From positions 1 through 56,694 of the forward strand of contig JAJZUC010000010.1 of NCBI GenBank assembly GCA_021847245.1: DNA of 56,694 nt, read 5' to 3'. Every line of letters begins with the position of its first letter. Positions within the stretch are counted from its first letter, which is position 1. Of this stretch, positions 33,571-44,613 are shown one piece after another. The position numbers were made by a program, and so were the translations under genes. The stretch comes from Deltaproteobacteria bacterium (lineage in GTDB: Bacteria; Desulfobacterota; Desulfuromonadia; Geobacterales; Geobacteraceae). The notes beneath the pieces were generated by a model, which had not been told where the DNA came from, did not search any database, and was given only the letters and a program-made list of their open reading frames with translations.

Positions 33571-34188
33571 ATGCCGCGAACCGCACCCCAGAGGACATGC
33601 CTCGGCTGTCGTGAAACGCGCGACAAAGGGGAACTTCTCCGATTCGTCCTCTCGCCCGAGGGCATCCTGGTGCCGGACGTCATGGCAAAGCTCCCCGGCA
33701 GGGGCGCATACACCTGTTTTCGCCGCTCATGCGTTACGAAGGCTGTCGAGCGCAGGCAGTTCTCCCGAGCCTTCAAAAGCGAGGTGGCGGTGCCGCCCGC
33801 TGGGGAAATCGCGACGCAGATAGCCTCTCTCCTCAGGGAGCGTGTCGCCTCCTATCTCGCGCTTGCAAACAAGGCGGGGAAGATCATCTCCGGAAGCGAC
33901 ATGGTCATGGAGCGGCTCCGCAGGGGTGGCGGACTGGGCCTTGTGCTGCTGGCTTCCGATATCTCCGGCGATATCGGCGAGAAGGTTTCGTATCTTGCGG
34001 AACGCGGCGGTGTCCCCTGTCTGCGCATGCTCGATAAGGACCGTTTCGGCGAGCTTCTCGGCAAGGGGCTGAGGAGCGTAGTGGCAGTGATCGAGAGCGG
34101 TTTTGTCCAATCCATACTGAACGAAGTGAAACGATACGGTAATTTCCTTGATGGGGGTGCGGTGGATGAGCAAGATCCACGTATATGA
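33571..34188 (+). CDS. YlxR (RnpM)-domain protein fused to an L7Ae-like domain
   Basis: This 205-residue protein joins two things usually encoded separately. Residues 1-75 are a YlxR/DUF448 domain ([32 protein letters not shown]), whose Bacillus relative modulates RNase P. Residues about 95-190 are a YlxQ/L7Ae-type kink-turn RNA-binding domain ([29 protein letters not shown]). The two short genes ylxR and ylxQ sit between nusA and infB in Firmicutes; here they form one chain at the same place. I infer an RNA-binding role in ribosome or RNase P function. It overlaps the infB start by 23 bases. Confidence 0.88.
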   Translation: MPRTAPQRTCLGCRETRDKGELLRFVLSPEGILVPDVMAKLPGRGAYTCFRRSCVTKAVERRQFSRAFKSEVAVPPAGEIATQIASLLRERVASYLALANKAGKIISGSDMVMERLRRGGGLGLVLLASDISGDIGEKVSYLAERGGVPCLRMLDKDRFGELLGKGLRSVVAVIESGFVQSILNEVKRYGNFLDGGAVDEQDPRI

Positions 34189-36742
34189 ACTGGCCAAGCA
34201 GTTGGGAATCGAGAATAAAGAGCTTATTGCCAGACTCAAGAGTCATGGCATAGAGGTGAAAAGTCACATGTCGGTTCTTGAGGACGACGATGTAAAGAAG
34301 GTGACCGCTCCTGCGCCCCCCAAGGCGGTTTCCGCCAAGGAGCAGGAAGAGGTCCGCGTAACGACAACGGTTATCCGTCGTCGTCCGAAAGTGGCGGAAG
34401 CCCAGCCGGAAGAGCCGGCTCCTGAGCCGCTGGCGGCGGTTGCCGTGCCGGTTGAGGTGACTGTCCCCCCCACGGCGCCTCCAAAGGCAGTTGAGCCGGC
34501 ACCTGAGGCTCCGCCGGCAGAGGAAGCACCAGTTCCCTCGGCTGAAGCACCCCCTGCACCGGTGGAAGCGCCTGCAGAAGCGCCGACTGCAACCCGTGCC
34601 AGGATTCTGGGCCGGGTGGAGCTTCCCGGCATTACCACCAAGCCCGCCGCTCGGCCTTCAGAGAAGCGGGAGGTCGTAATTCCTCCGCAGCGCAAGAAGG
34701 AAGAGCGCCCCATCACTCCGTCCCCTACAGAGCGGCCGGCACCACCACCGTCGGCTGAGCTGAAGAAAGGTGTTCGCAAGAAGGAGTTTGCCGAAGTTCC
34801 CGTGGAACCGGATCGTGGGGCAAAGAAGGGAGGGGCGCCCGCCAAGAAGAAAGAGGTGTTCAAGAAGGCGGAGATGCTTGAGCGCCGGGAGCGCGTGTTC
34901 GAGCCGGGACCCAAGGCGGGCAAGGGGAAGCGGCGTGAAAAGGAGCAGGTGAGTGTCGGCAGGAAAACCGAGATTACGGTTCCGAAAGCCATCAAGCGAA
35001 TCATCAAGATTTCCGAGTCCATCACCGTCGGCGAACTCGCCAAGAGGATGGGGGTCAAGGCGACCGATCTGATCCGGGTCCTCATGAAAATGGGGATGAT
35101 GGTGACCATCAACCACCCGCTCGATGTGGACACCGCCACGCTGGTTGCCGGCGATTTCGGCTACGAGATCGAAAACGTCGCCATCGACGTGGACGAAATG
35201 CTGGAGGCGGTCCCTGATGCTCCGGAGAGCCTGGTGAAGCGTCCGCCGGTGGTTACCATCATGGGACACGTTGACCACGGCAAGACCTCGCTCCTCGACG
35301 CAATACGGGAAGCGAACGTCATTGCCGGGGAAGCAGGCGGCATTACCCAGCATATCGGTGCCTACGACGTCGAGCTGAACGGCCGCAAGATAACCTTCCT
35401 CGACACGCCGGGCCACGAGGCGTTCACCGCCATGCGTGCCCGTGGCGCCAAGGTCACCGATATCGTTATCCTTGTGGTCGCCGCCGATGACGGGGTCATG
35501 CCCCAGACCCGCGAAGCGGTGAACCATTCGAAGGCTGCCGGAGTGCCGATCATCGTCGCAATCAACAAGATCGACAAACCTGAAGCAAAGCCGGAGCGGG
35601 TCAAACAGGAGCTCATGGAGCTCGGCCTCGTTTCCGAGGAGTGGGGCGGCGAAACCATTTTTGTCGAGGTTTCGGCCAAGAAACGGATCAACCTTCCCGA
35701 ACTCTTGGAGATGGTACTGCTGCAGGCCGACGTCATGGATCTCAAGGCCAATCCCAACAAGGAGTCCCGCGGCACCATCGTCGAGGCCAAGCTGGATCGC
35801 GGTCGCGGTCCGGTGGCGACGGTTCTCGTTCAGGAGGGTACTCTCAAGACCGGCGACTTCTTTGTGGCCGGTGTGCACTATGGACGCGTCCGGGCCATGC
35901 AGAACGACCGGGGAGAGAAGGTTCTGATGGCGGGGCCGTCGATGCCGGTGGAAGTCATCGGCTTTACCGGGGTTCCCGATGCCGGCGATGTCTTCATCGG
36001 GATGAACGACGAGAAGCGTGCAAAGGAGATAGCATCCTACCGCCAGCAGAAGCTGAGGGAGACCGAGCTCGCCAAGCACAGCAAGATGTCGCTGGAGCAG
36101 CTTTACGACAAGATCCAGAAGGGAGAGGTCAAGGACCTCAACGTTATTGTCAAGGCAGACGTTCAGGGGTCGGTGGAAGCGGTTGCCGAGTCGCTTCGCA
36201 AGCTCTCAACCGATGCCGTACGGCTCAACGTCATCCACTCCTCCGTCGGGGCGATCACCGAAACCGACGTCAACCTCGCCACCGCATCCAGCGCAATTAT
36301 CCTCGGCTTCAACGTCCGTCCGGAGCCGAAGGCCTCGGCCCTGGCAGAGAAGGAAGGGGTCGACGTTCGCCTCTATAACATCATCTACGATGCGGTTGAG
36401 GATATCAAAAAGGCGATGGAGGGGCTTCTGGAACCGACCCTTCGCGAAAAACATCTGGGCCGCGCCGAGGTCCGCGAAGTCTTCTCCGTTCCCAAGGTTG
36501 GCAACGTGGCCGGCTGCTACGTACAGGATGGCGTCATGAGGCGCAATGCCCAGGTTCGGCTGCTGCGCGACAACATCGTGATTTACGAAGGGAAGATGTC
36601 CAGCCTGCGTCGCTTCAAGGAGGATGTGAAGGAAGTGGCCACCGGTTATGAGTGTGGTATCGGCCTTGAGAATTACAACGATATCAAGGTCGGTGACATC
36701 ATCGAGGACTTCGAAATCGAAAAGGTGGCAGCGACGCTGTAG
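34166..36742 (+). CDS. infB: Translation initiation factor IF-2
   Basis: An 858-residue IF-2. ATG 34166 gives the typical start [20 protein letters not shown] (IF2-N domain). Residues about 55-270 are a Pro/Ala/Glu-rich linker, then a second IF2-N-type domain ([20 protein letters not shown], about 290). The GTPase starts with GHVDHGKT at residues 367-374, with [10 protein letters not shown] and NKID. The C-terminal domains bind fMet-tRNA. It places initiator tRNA on the 30S subunit and promotes subunit joining. The linker is the most variable part and of low complexity. In-frame TTG 34148 and ATG 34151 lie upstream but give an atypical start. Confidence 0.96.
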   Translation: MSKIHVYELAKQLGIENKELIARLKSHGIEVKSHMSVLEDDDVKKVTAPAPPKAVSAKEQEEVRVTTTVIRRRPKVAEAQPEEPAPEPLAAVAVPVEVTVPPTAPPKAVEPAPEAPPAEEAPVPSAEAPPAPVEAPAEAPTATRARILGRVELPGITTKPAARPSEKREVVIPPQRKKEERPITPSPTERPAPPPSAELKKGVRKKEFAEVPVEPDRGAKKGGAPAKKKEVFKKAEMLERRERVFEPGPKAGKGKRREKEQVSVGRKTEITVPKAIKRIIKISESITVGELAKRMGVKATDLIRVLMKMGMMVTINHPLDVDTATLVAGDFGYEIENVAIDVDEMLEAVPDAPESLVKRPPVVTIMGHVDHGKTSLLDAIREANVIAGEAGGITQHIGAYDVELNGRKITFLDTPGHEAFTAMRARGAKVTDIVILVVAADDGVMPQTREAVNHSKAAGVPIIVAINKIDKPEAKPERVKQELMELGLVSEEWGGETIFVEVSAKKRINLPELLEMVLLQADVMDLKANPNKESRGTIVEAKLDRGRGPVATVLVQEGTLKTGDFFVAGVHYGRVRAMQNDRGEKVLMAGPSMPVEVIGFTGVPDAGDVFIGMNDEKRAKEIASYRQQKLRETELAKHSKMSLEQLYDKIQKGEVKDLNVIVKADVQGSVEAVAESLRKLSTDAVRLNVIHSSVGAITETDVNLATASSAIILGFNVRPEPKASALAEKEGVDVRLYNIIYDAVEDIKKAMEGLLEPTLREKHLGRAEVREVFSVPKVGNVAGCYVQDGVMRRNAQVRLLRDNIVIYEGKMSSLRRFKEDVKEVATGYECGIGLENYNDIKVGDIIEDFEIEKVAATL

Positions 36743-36805
36743 CACGGAAAGATTGGAAAGCATCGAGCGTCGGGTTCAGCCCGGGCAGATGGCACAGGTT
36801 TATAT

Positions 36806-37162
36806 ATGCATAAACGTTCTGACAAGGTGGCCGAGGCAATTCACGAGCTTGTCTCCGCTCTGCTCATCAAGGGGCTCAAAGATCCCCGCGTCGGTTTCGT
36901 GACCATTACCGCAGTCAAGGTCACCGACGACCTTCATCTGGCAACCATTTATTACACGGTCATCGGAACCGACGAAGAGAAAAAGGCGACGCGTCACGGC
37001 CTCACCAGTGCGGTCGGTTTCATCCGCAAGGAGATCGGAAAGTCGCTCCGGATGAAATACGTCCCGGACGTCGTCTTCAAATACGATGAGTCAATCGAGT
37101 ACGGCAGCCGCATCGACAAGCTTCTCAAGGAAATCGGCCCGTCGGAAGGTGAGCATGATTGA
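36806..37162 (+). CDS. rbfA: Ribosome-binding factor A
   Basis: A 118-residue KH-fold protein: MHKRSDKVAEAIHELVSALL, GLKDPRVGFVTITAVKVTDDL, ATIYYTVIG and a C-terminal PDVVFKYDESIEYGSRIDKL, all standard RbfA. It assists late 30S maturation near the 5' end of 16S rRNA and helps cold adaptation. It follows infB after 63 bases; a DUF503 (YlxP) gene, which some relatives have in this gap, is absent. No strong ribosome binding site is seen before ATG 36806. The end overlaps nrnA by 8 bases. Confidence 0.93.
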   Translation: MHKRSDKVAEAIHELVSALLIKGLKDPRVGFVTITAVKVTDDLHLATIYYTVIGTDEEKKATRHGLTSAVGFIRKEIGKSLRMKYVPDVVFKYDESIEYGSRIDKLLKEIGPSEGEHD

Positions 37163-38105
37163 AAGCATAATCGAGGAGATCCGTGCCAACAGAAGCTTTC
37201 TCGTAACTACCCATGAGAATCCGGACGGAGACGCAGTCGGTTCGTCTCTGGCGTTGGCCGCATATCTGAGACGACTCGGCAAAGACGTCACGATTCATTT
37301 ATGCGATCCCGTTCCCGATCTGTATGCATTCCTTCCGCTTGCCGACACGGTGGTCCGGAATCTCCCCAACCGCGACTTCGACGTCTGCTTTGTTCTCGAT
37401 GTCGGCGAATTCAGCCGGGCAGGGCGGCAGGTGACGGAATGCAAGAGGATCGGTTCGTTCATTAATATCGACCACCATCTCACCCGTGACAATTTTGGTG
37501 CTATCAATTACATCGATCCGTCTGCGGCTGCCACCGGCGTGCTCGTCTATCGCATCATCAAGGCAGCAGGTGACAGCATAGATTACGAGATCGCCATTTC
37601 GCTTTATACCGCCATCATTACCGATACCGGCTCCTTCCGTTATTCCAATGCCAATCCCGAGGCCTTTGCCATCTCTGGCGAGCTTGTAGCAACCGGGATC
37701 AACACGTGGTCGATAGCGGAAAAGCTTTACGAGAGCCAGCCGCGCGAGCGGTTGGAGCTCCTCGCCCTTGCGCTCTCAACCCTCACCATATCGGAACGCG
37801 GCGACTTCGCATCAATCACGGTTACGCTCGACATGTACCGGCAGACCGGGGCCTGTGCAGAACTGACCGACGGTTTTGTCAACTACCCCCGCTCCATTCG
37901 CGGGGTCGAGGTGTCGGTCTTTTTCCGCGAAATCAACTCGGGGCTGTTCAAGGTCGGTTTCCGCTCCAAGGGGAAAGTGGATGTCTCAAGCCTGGCAGCC
38001 ACCTTCGGGGGGGGCGGGCACCACAACGCTGCCGGCTGCACGGTTGCCGGCACGCTCGACGAAGTACGGCGCAAGGTTTTCGCCCACCTGGAGCGGGCCC
38101 TCTGA
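37155..38105 (+). CDS. nrnA: Bifunctional oligoribonuclease/pAp phosphatase (NrnA-like DHH)
   Basis: From ATG 37155 the protein has 316 residues with DHH-family motifs: THENPDGDAVGSSLAL, FVLDVGE, FINIDHHLTRD and TAIITDTGSFRY, plus a C-terminal DHHA1 domain with GGGGHHNAAG. NrnA-type enzymes degrade 2-5 nt RNA (nanoRNA) and dephosphorylate 3'-phosphoadenosine-5'-phosphate. Placement between rbfA and truB is common outside the enterics. It overlaps rbfA by 8 bases and ends 3 bases before truB, so it is tightly coupled. An earlier in-frame start (37086) would lie deep within rbfA and is unlikely. Confidence 0.9.
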   Translation: MIESIIEEIRANRSFLVTTHENPDGDAVGSSLALAAYLRRLGKDVTIHLCDPVPDLYAFLPLADTVVRNLPNRDFDVCFVLDVGEFSRAGRQVTECKRIGSFINIDHHLTRDNFGAINYIDPSAAATGVLVYRIIKAAGDSIDYEIAISLYTAIITDTGSFRYSNANPEAFAISGELVATGINTWSIAEKLYESQPRERLELLALALSTLTISERGDFASITVTLDMYRQTGACAELTDGFVNYPRSIRGVEVSVFFREINSGLFKVGFRSKGKVDVSSLAATFGGGGHHNAAGCTVAGTLDEVRRKVFAHLERAL

Positions 38106-38108
38106 TCG

Positions 38109-39026
38109 ATGGACGGTTTCATAGTCCTGGATAAACCTGTCGGGATGACCTCCCACGATGTGGTTTCGGTTGTTCGCCGCACCCTGCGTCTGAAGAAAGT
38201 CGGGCATACGGGCACCCTCGATCCCTTTGCCACCGGTGTTCTGCCAGTTGCTCTCGGGGAAGGGACCAAGGCGATCCCTTTCCTCGATGAGGGAATCAAG
38301 GAATACCAGGCAACCATGGTGCTCGGTGCCGCCACCGACACCCAGGACTGCACCGGCACGGTAATCCGCCGGGGGGTATGGGAAGATCTCAAGCCGGAGC
38401 AAATCACAGAGGTACTCAAAACTTTTGTCGGGCGTCAGAGCCAGCTTCCCCCCATGTTTTCCGCCGTGAAGCAAAACGGCGTCCCCCTTTACAGGCTGGC
38501 CCGCAAAGGGGAAGAAGTGAAGCGGTCGCCCAGGAATATCGAGATCTATTCGATTGCCGTCGATGCCGTCGCATTGCCCCACGTCACCTTCACCGTTTCG
38601 TGCTCGCGGGGTACGTACGTGAGGACTCTGGCCAACGACATCGGCGAGGCGCTGGGGTGTGGCGCCCACCTCACGGCACTTCGCCGGACCCGCAGCGGGC
38701 CCTTTGCCATTGACCGGGCCCTGACGCTCGACGAGTTCGGCCGGATCAGCGCAGCGAGGGAAGTCGGGAACCATATCACTCCCGTCGGCGAGGCGCTTGA
38801 CCATCTCAGGGCATTACTTCTGGGAGACGAGGGGAGTGTGCGGATTCGGCACGGCCAGGTCCCCCGGCTGACCGATTTTGCCTTTCCGACAGGTGAAGTG
38901 GTGGCGGGAGAGCGTTTTCGGCTCATGCACGGCGACCGTCTCCTTGCCGTTGCGGAAAGCCTCTGTTCAACATGGGGTGACGATTCGAAAAACCTCAGGC
39001 TTATCAGGGTTTTTAACGAGGTTTAG
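38109..39026 (+). CDS. truB: tRNA pseudouridine(55) synthase
   Basis: A 305-residue TruB. The start [20 protein letters not shown] and the catalytic loop [16 protein letters not shown], with nucleophile D38, are diagnostic. [32 protein letters not shown] and [16 protein letters not shown] complete the active site, and the C-terminus carries a PUA-like domain. It makes pseudouridine 55 in the T loop of tRNAs and also acts as a tRNA chaperone. It lies between nrnA and rpsO, the usual order. Confidence 0.95.
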   Translation: MDGFIVLDKPVGMTSHDVVSVVRRTLRLKKVGHTGTLDPFATGVLPVALGEGTKAIPFLDEGIKEYQATMVLGAATDTQDCTGTVIRRGVWEDLKPEQITEVLKTFVGRQSQLPPMFSAVKQNGVPLYRLARKGEEVKRSPRNIEIYSIAVDAVALPHVTFTVSCSRGTYVRTLANDIGEALGCGAHLTALRRTRSGPFAIDRALTLDEFGRISAAREVGNHITPVGEALDHLRALLLGDEGSVRIRHGQVPRLTDFAFPTGEVVAGERFRLMHGDRLLAVAESLCSTWGDDSKNLRLIRVFNEV

Positions 39027-39136
39027 CTTTACAGAACCAAAGGTTTGTGATAAAAGGATTCACTGTTGCAAAGCCGGTGGCATTAAACTTAACGATCCAT
39101 GATCGTACTACAGTAATGGAAGGAGGTGTTCAGAAC

Positions 39137-39403
39137 GTGCTGGTAACTGATAAGAAAAAGGAGATTATCTCCTCTCACAAGCGTCACGACAGCGACACGG
39201 GTTCTCCGGAAGTGCAGATCGCTCTTCTCACCGAGCGTATCACCTACCTGACGGACCACTTCAAGATCCACAAGAAGGATCATCATAGCCGTCGCGGCCT
39301 TCTGAAGATCGTCGGACAGAGAAGGAGGCTTCTCGATTACCTGAAGAAGAAGGACGTCGAGAGGTATCGGGCGATCATCGAGAAGCTCGGCATTCGTCGT
39401 TAA
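39137..39403 (+). CDS. rpsO: 30S ribosomal protein S15
   Basis: GTG 39137 with a strong AGGAGGT (39121-39127) gives an 88-residue protein, the normal size of S15. [19 protein letters not shown] and the [18 protein letters not shown] segment are universal S15 hallmarks for 16S rRNA binding. S15 is an early platform protein of the 30S subunit and in E. coli represses its own translation through a leader structure. A partly paired hairpin follows, before pnp. Confidence 0.96.
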   Translation: MLVTDKKKEIISSHKRHDSDTGSPEVQIALLTERITYLTDHFKIHKKDHHSRRGLLKIVGQRRRLLDYLKKKDVERYRAIIEKLGIRR

Positions 39404-39405
39404 GA

Positions 39406-39447
39406 AGGGGCAGTATACTCCTCCGGGGTATATTGCCTCTCCTTTTT
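39406..39447 (+). terminator. Hairpin after rpsO with T-rich tail
   Basis: GGGGCAGTATACTCC (39407-39421) pairs with GGGGTATATTGCCTC (39425-39439), with G-T pairs and one mismatch, followed by TCCTTTTTC. It can act as a partial terminator or an RNA-stability stem between rpsO and pnp. Confidence 0.65.
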
Positions 39448-39480
39448 CACCCCTGTCCCCCTTCCGCGACTGGTGCCGTC

Positions 39481-39592
39481 CCGCCAGGCCATGGCGGACG
39501 GGGATCAATTAACGGGTTCGGCATCGATATGGGCTTAACGGCCCATTTATTTTTGTTGGGGGCGTGGATTGAGACACCAAGACCTCTTGGTG
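39481..39592 (+). promoter_or_regulatory. Structured pnp leader with three hairpins
   Basis: CCGCCA...TGGCGG (39481-39497), ATGGGC-TTAACG-GCCCAT (39529-39546, followed by TTATTTTT) and CACCAAG-ACCT-CTTGGTG (39575-39592) line up before the pnp start. In E. coli the pnp leader is cut by RNase III and PNPase to autoregulate; similar control here is inference. The second stem could also terminate. Confidence 0.5.
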
Positions 39593-39644
39593 ATTCGATC
39601 GACGGCCCCAACGAAGCAATCCAGGCTCAGGAGGCCAGAGAGAA

Positions 39645-41738
39645 ATGAAAGAACAGAAAGTAAGTGTGGAGCTGGGTGGAAGGACCATAACCATCGCCAC
39701 GGGTAAGATGGCCAAGCAGGCAAGCGGTTCAGTGGTGGTCAGCTGCGGCGACACCATGGTGCTCGTGACGGCGGTGGCGGCCAAGAGTGCGCGCGAAGGG
39801 CAGGACTTCTTCCCCCTCACCGTAAACTACCAGGAGAAGGCGTATGCCGGCGGGAAGATTCCAGGCGGCTTCTTCAAGCGGGAGGGACGCCCCACCGAAA
39901 ACGAGACCCTCACCTGCCGTTTCATCGACCGTCCCATCCGTCCGCTTTTCCCCGAAAGCTTCCTCAACGAGACCCAGATCATGGCTACGGTCATATCGGC
40001 CGAAGAGGACAATGATCCCGGTATTCTCGCAATGATCGGCGCTTCTGCGGCGCTGGAAGTTTCCGATATTCCGTTCCTCGGTCCCATCGCCGGCGTCAAG
40101 GTCGGCCGCGTCGACGGCCAGTTCGTCTGCAATCCGACCGTTGAGCAGCAGAAAAAGAGTGACATGGAAGTAGTCGTGGCCGCAAGTCGTGACGCCGTGA
40201 TCATGGTTGAGGGAAGCGCCGCCGAGGTTTCCGAGAGCGATCTGCTGGAGGCGATCTTCTTCGGCCACGCCGCGGTTCAGCCGCTCATCGAAGCCCAGGT
40301 CCAACTCCGCACCATGGCCAATGTTCCCAAACGGGAGGTCTTGGCAAAGCCCGTCGACGAGACCCTCAAGGCTCGCGTGAAGGAGCTCGCCTACGCCAGC
40401 ATCAAGGATGCAGTGCGGATCAAGTCGAAGCAGGAGCGCCACAACCGGATCGATGCGGTGACGACAGAGACCCTGGCCGCTCTGGCAGGAGAGTTCGAGG
40501 GACGTGAAGGGGAGATCAAGGCGTTTCTCGGCGACTTCGAATACGAGCTCGTCCGCGAGCATATCCTCAAGGACGGCGAGCGGATCGACGGCCGCGACAC
40601 CAGGACGGTTCGCCCCATTACGTGCGAGGTCAGCATTCTCCCCCGCGCCCATGGTGCCGCTCTGTTCACCCGGGGTGAAACCCAGGCCCTCGTCGCCGCC
40701 ACCCTCGGCACGGCGGGTGACGAGCAGCGGATCGATTCTCTCTTCGGCGAGAGCAAGAAGCGCTTCCTCCTTCACTATAACTTCCCGCCGTTCTCCGTCG
40801 GCGAGACGAGCATGCGACTCGCTCCGGGACGTCGCGAGATCGGTCACGGGATGCTTGCCGAGCGCGCGCTGGAACGGGTCCTCCCGAAGCACGAGGATTT
40901 CCCCTACACCATCCGGATCGTCTCCGACATCCTGGAGAGCAACGGTTCCTCCTCCATGGCTTCGGTCTGCGGCGGCGCCCTTTCCATGATGGACGCCGGC
41001 GTGCCGATCAAGGCCCCGGTTGCCGGCATCGCCATGGGGCTCATCAAGGAGGGTGACGACGTCGCCATCCTCTCCGACATCCTGGGTGACGAGGATCACC
41101 TGGGCGACATGGACTTCAAGGTCGCCGGCACTGCCGAAGGGGTGACCGCCATCCAGATGGACATCAAGATCACCGGGGTTACCCGCGAGATCATGGGTAA
41201 GGCCCTCGCCCAGGCGAAGGAAGGGCGTCTGCACATTCTCGGGAAGATGGCCGAAACCCTCCCTGCCTCCCGGGCCGAGCTCTCCCCCCATGCGCCGCGC
41301 ATCACCACCATCTGGGTCAAGACCGACAAGATCCGCGACGTCATCGGTTCCGGCGGGAAGAACGTCCGGGGGATCACCGAGGCGACCGGTGTCTCGATCG
41401 ATATCGAGGACACGGGCCGGATCAATATCGCCAGCACCAGCAAGGAAGCCTGCGACCGGGCGATCAAGATGATCCGCGACCTCACCGCCGAGGCGGAGGA
41501 GGGGAAACTTTACATGGGCACCGTCAAGAAGGTCATGGACTTCGGTGCATTCGTGGAGATCTTCCCCGGCACGGACGGTCTCGTCCATATCTCCGAGCTC
41601 GATACGGAGCGGGTGAAGAACGTTACCGATATCCTCAAGGAAGGGGACAAGGTCCTCGTCAAGTGTATCGGCATCGACAAGCAGGGCAAGATAAAACTGT
41701 CCCGCAAGGAGGCTTTGGGGGCTGTTCTCCCCGAATAA
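39645..41738 (+). CDS. pnp: Polyribonucleotide nucleotidyltransferase (PNPase)
   Basis: A 697-residue PNPase with all domains in order: RNase PH 1 (about 1-215), helical linker, RNase PH 2 (about 310-545, with [20 protein letters not shown] and [15 protein letters not shown]), KH (about 555-610, [11 protein letters not shown]) and S1 (about 620-692, [15 protein letters not shown]). It degrades RNA 3' to 5' using phosphate and can add tails. It lies after rpsO as in most bacteria. The ribosome binding site is GGAGG at about 39630, ATG 39645. Confidence 0.97.
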   Translation: MKEQKVSVELGGRTITIATGKMAKQASGSVVVSCGDTMVLVTAVAAKSAREGQDFFPLTVNYQEKAYAGGKIPGGFFKREGRPTENETLTCRFIDRPIRPLFPESFLNETQIMATVISAEEDNDPGILAMIGASAALEVSDIPFLGPIAGVKVGRVDGQFVCNPTVEQQKKSDMEVVVAASRDAVIMVEGSAAEVSESDLLEAIFFGHAAVQPLIEAQVQLRTMANVPKREVLAKPVDETLKARVKELAYASIKDAVRIKSKQERHNRIDAVTTETLAALAGEFEGREGEIKAFLGDFEYELVREHILKDGERIDGRDTRTVRPITCEVSILPRAHGAALFTRGETQALVAATLGTAGDEQRIDSLFGESKKRFLLHYNFPPFSVGETSMRLAPGRREIGHGMLAERALERVLPKHEDFPYTIRIVSDILESNGSSSMASVCGGALSMMDAGVPIKAPVAGIAMGLIKEGDDVAILSDILGDEDHLGDMDFKVAGTAEGVTAIQMDIKITGVTREIMGKALAQAKEGRLHILGKMAETLPASRAELSPHAPRITTIWVKTDKIRDVIGSGGKNVRGITEATGVSIDIEDTGRINIASTSKEACDRAIKMIRDLTAEAEEGKLYMGTVKKVMDFGAFVEIFPGTDGLVHISELDTERVKNVTDILKEGDKVLVKCIGIDKQGKIKLSRKEALGAVLPE

Positions 41739-41781
41739 CCAGCTGCTGGTAAACTCCTCCTTTCAGGGTATAGTCTTATCC

Positions 41782-43038
41782 ATGGTCAGTAAAACGATTC
41801 TCGATAACGGTGTTCGGATCATATCCGAGTACATGCCGCATGTACACTCCGTCTCCATCGGGATTTGGGTTGCCAACGGCTCCCGCCACGAACGGCGGGA
41901 GCACAATGGTGTCGCCCATTTCATCGAACATCTGCTCTTCAAGGGGACCGAGCGTCGCACCTCCCTCGATATTGCGCGGGAGATCGACTCGGTGGGAGGG
42001 GTGCTCAACGCCTTCACCAGCCGCGAGTACGTATGTTACTACGCCAAGGTCCTCGACAAGTTTCTCCCGAAGACCGTCGACCTTCTCGCCGATATCTTCC
42101 TCCATTCCACCTTCGACCCAGAAGAGATCGAAAAGGAGCGGAAGGTTGTTCTCCAGGAAATCAGCATGCTGGAGGACACTCCCGATGATTTCATACACGA
42201 TCTCTTCCACCGCAGTTTCTGGCAGGGGCACCCGCTGGGGATGTCGATCCTTGGAAGCGTCGACAGCGTTGAGGGGCTGACCCGCGATGCCATCCTCTCC
42301 CATAAGGATTCAAAGTATCGCTCGGACGACATCATCATCTCGGTCGCGGGGAACGTTCGCCATGAGGAGTTGCTCTCCATCCTCGAAGGGCTCTTTGGCC
42401 GGATTCCCGGGGGAAGCGGGCGTGACTTCTGTCACCTCCCGACTTACGAGAAACGGGTGGAGATTGTGGAGAAGGATCTGGAGCAGATGCACATCTGCCT
42501 GGGAACCAGGGCGCTCCCCCAGAATCACCCGCGGCGGTTCGAAGTCTATCTCATTAACACCATTCTCGGTGGCAGCATGAGCTCCCGCCTCTTTCAGGAG
42601 ATCAGGGAGCGCCTGGGCCTCGCCTATTCTGTCTATTCCTATGTGATCTCCCATACCGACGCCGGATCGCTGGTCATTTACGCCGGAACGGCCCCCGATA
42701 AGCTTGATGATGTTCTTGATATCACCGCTGCGGAGTTGAAGCGTCTCAAGAGCGAGTCGGTAAGCCAGAGCGAACTTGATGCATCCCGTGAGCAGATCAA
42801 GGGAAACATGCTGCTTTCCCTTGAAAGCACCGACAACCGCATGACGAAACTGGCAAAGAACGAAATTTATTTCGGCCGTTACATGCCGCTGGCCGAGCTC
42901 ACCGACGGATTCGACGCCGTTACTCCAGAGGGAATTCAGTCCCTTGCCCGAGAGATTTTTGACGAGCGTTATCTGACGCTTGCCCTAACGGGGCGAGTCG
43001 AAGGTAAGCGATGCGAGCCGTCACGCCTTATCCTGTAG
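41782..43038 (+). CDS. M16 family zinc peptidase (processing-peptidase-like)
   Basis: A 418-residue M16 protease with the inverted zinc motif H46-x-x-E49-H50 in [11 protein letters not shown], and the downstream [14 protein letters not shown] segment with a probable third ligand glutamate. [25 protein letters not shown] is the second family signature in the C-terminal half. The reading frame has no signal peptide, so it is cytoplasmic; it may process or degrade short peptides. It is encoded right after pnp, as in many bacteria (YmxG/PqqL-like), and 7 bases before dut. Confidence 0.92.
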   Translation: MVSKTILDNGVRIISEYMPHVHSVSIGIWVANGSRHERREHNGVAHFIEHLLFKGTERRTSLDIAREIDSVGGVLNAFTSREYVCYYAKVLDKFLPKTVDLLADIFLHSTFDPEEIEKERKVVLQEISMLEDTPDDFIHDLFHRSFWQGHPLGMSILGSVDSVEGLTRDAILSHKDSKYRSDDIIISVAGNVRHEELLSILEGLFGRIPGGSGRDFCHLPTYEKRVEIVEKDLEQMHICLGTRALPQNHPRRFEVYLINTILGGSMSSRLFQEIRERLGLAYSVYSYVISHTDAGSLVIYAGTAPDKLDDVLDITAAELKRLKSESVSQSELDASREQIKGNMLLSLESTDNRMTKLAKNEIYFGRYMPLAELTDGFDAVTPEGIQSLAREIFDERYLTLALTGRVEGKRCEPSRLIL

Positions 43039-43045
43039 GTCTGCC

Positions 43046-43489
43046 GTGAACCGTTGTCTCGTCAAAATACGCCATGTTCGTCCCGGTCAACCGCTCCCCC
43101 GTTACATGACCCAGCACGCCGCGGGGATGGACCTCTGTGCCGCTCTCGACGAAGAAGCGACGCTTCTGCCGGGTGAGCGCCAACTGATTCCCACCGGCAT
43201 CGCCATCGCGCTTCCGGATGGTTTTGAGGCGCAGATTCGTCCCCGAAGCGGACTTGCGCTCAGGCACGGCATAGCGCTCGTCAATTCGCCGGGGACCATC
43301 GATCCCGATTATCGCGGCGAAATAGGCGTAATCGTCATTAATCACGGTACGGAGCCTTTTGTGGTTAGACCGGGCGAGCGGATTGCCCAGATGGTCTTTG
43401 CGCCGTTTGTCCGTGTCGAGTTGAGCGAAGTGGCCGAGCTCGACGAGACTGGCCGGGGTGCCGGAGGATTTGGCCACACCGGCACCTGA
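43046..43489 (+). CDS. dut: Deoxyuridine 5'-triphosphate nucleotidohydrolase
   Basis: A 147-residue trimeric-type dUTPase. All five motifs are visible: AAGMDLCA (1), [11 protein letters not shown] (2), [16 protein letters not shown] (3), RIAQMVFAP (4) and [11 protein letters not shown] (5). It cleaves dUTP to dUMP and pyrophosphate, limiting uracil in DNA and feeding thymidylate synthesis. The start is GTG 43046, 7 bases after the M16 protease stop, so the two are probably co-transcribed. Confidence 0.95.
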   Translation: MNRCLVKIRHVRPGQPLPRYMTQHAAGMDLCAALDEEATLLPGERQLIPTGIAIALPDGFEAQIRPRSGLALRHGIALVNSPGTIDPDYRGEIGVIVINHGTEPFVVRPGERIAQMVFAPFVRVELSEVAELDETGRGAGGFGHTGT

Positions 43490-43506
43490 ACGTGAGGGGG
43501 GTATCA

Positions 43507-44610
43507 ATGAACGATCCGCGTGTACGCCAGCTTGCCGAGGTTCTTGTCGGCTATTCCACCCGCGTCAGGAAGGGAGACGTGGTTCTCATCAACGCATCTG
43601 GCACCGAATGTATTCCACTTGTGAAGGAGCTCTATTCCCTCTGTCTCGCCCGTGGTGCGAAATACGTCGAATATTCTTTCCAGATCCCCGAAATAGACCG
43701 CCATTTCTACAATGCCGCCACAAAGACCCAGGTTTCCCATTTCCCCCAGCATAAACTCGATTTCATGAAAGAGGTGTCGGTCTATATCGGCATTTCGGCA
43801 GGGGAAAACTCCATGGTGATGGCGCAGGCAAACCAAGCAAACATGATTGCCTGGTCGAAAACCACCCGCCCCATCGTCGATATGCGCGTGAAGAATACCC
43901 GATGGGTCATTACCCGCTATCCAACCCATGGAGCCGCCCAGGAAGCCAAGATGAGCCTGGAGGAGTACGAGGATTACCTCTTTTCCGCCTGCTGCATTGA
44001 CTGGCAGACTGAATCGCGCAAGCAGGAAAAACTCAAGCGGCTCATGGACCGGGCGGAAACCGCGCGTATCAAGGCTTCTGACACGGATCTCTCGTTCAGC
44101 ATCAAGGGCCTTGACGGGATAAAGTGCGACGGGCGGTTCAACATCCCTGACGGCGAGGTGTTCACCGCCCCGGTTCGCGATTCCGTTGAGGGACACATTA
44201 CCTATAACTGTCCGACCCTCTATCAGGGAAAAGAGTTCAACGGCATCCGCCTCGAATTCCGCCAGGGGAAGGTCGTCAAGGCGACGGCAACCGGGATGGA
44301 TGAGGCGCTCAACCGCATTCTCGACACTGACGAAGGGGCACGGTACATCGGCGAGTTCGCCATCGGGGTGAATCCGAATATTCGGGAGCCGATGCGCAAT
44401 ATCCTGTTTGACGAGAAAATTTTCGGCTCCATTCACTTTACGCCGGGCCAGTGCTACGACGAGTGCGACAATGGTAATCGCTCCGCGGTACACTGGGACA
44501 TGGTGAAACTTCTGAAGGGAGATGGCGAGATCTGGTTCGATAACCATCTCATCCAGAAGGACGGTCTGTTCGTTCACAAGGATCTGCTCGATCTGAACCC
44601 GAAGGGGTAA
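43507..44610 (+). CDS. M29-like aminopeptidase (AmpS/PepS type)
   Basis: From ATG 43507 (GAGGGGGGT upstream) the protein has 367 residues. It shows the M29 layout: an N-terminal domain with VGYSTRVRKGDVVLINASGT, and a C-terminal catalytic part with GEFAIGVNPNIREPMRNILF and FGSIHFTPGQCYDE. GQCYDE and DEKIFGSIH contribute metal ligands in relatives. M29 enzymes are co-catalytic metal aminopeptidases with broad N-terminal specificity, in the cytoplasm. It ends 3 bases before the Sua5/YciO gene. Confidence 0.85.
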   Translation: MNDPRVRQLAEVLVGYSTRVRKGDVVLINASGTECIPLVKELYSLCLARGAKYVEYSFQIPEIDRHFYNAATKTQVSHFPQHKLDFMKEVSVYIGISAGENSMVMAQANQANMIAWSKTTRPIVDMRVKNTRWVITRYPTHGAAQEAKMSLEEYEDYLFSACCIDWQTESRKQEKLKRLMDRAETARIKASDTDLSFSIKGLDGIKCDGRFNIPDGEVFTAPVRDSVEGHITYNCPTLYQGKEFNGIRLEFRQGKVVKATATGMDEALNRILDTDEGARYIGEFAIGVNPNIREPMRNILFDEKIFGSIHFTPGQCYDECDNGNRSAVHWDMVKLLKGDGEIWFDNHLIQKDGLFVHKDLLDLNPKG

Positions 44611-44613
44611 GGG

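Noticed and set aside
39729..41588. A 619-codon minus-strand frame opposite pnp
   Set aside because: It mirrors the pnp frame and shows no protein-like conservation; pnp is certain.
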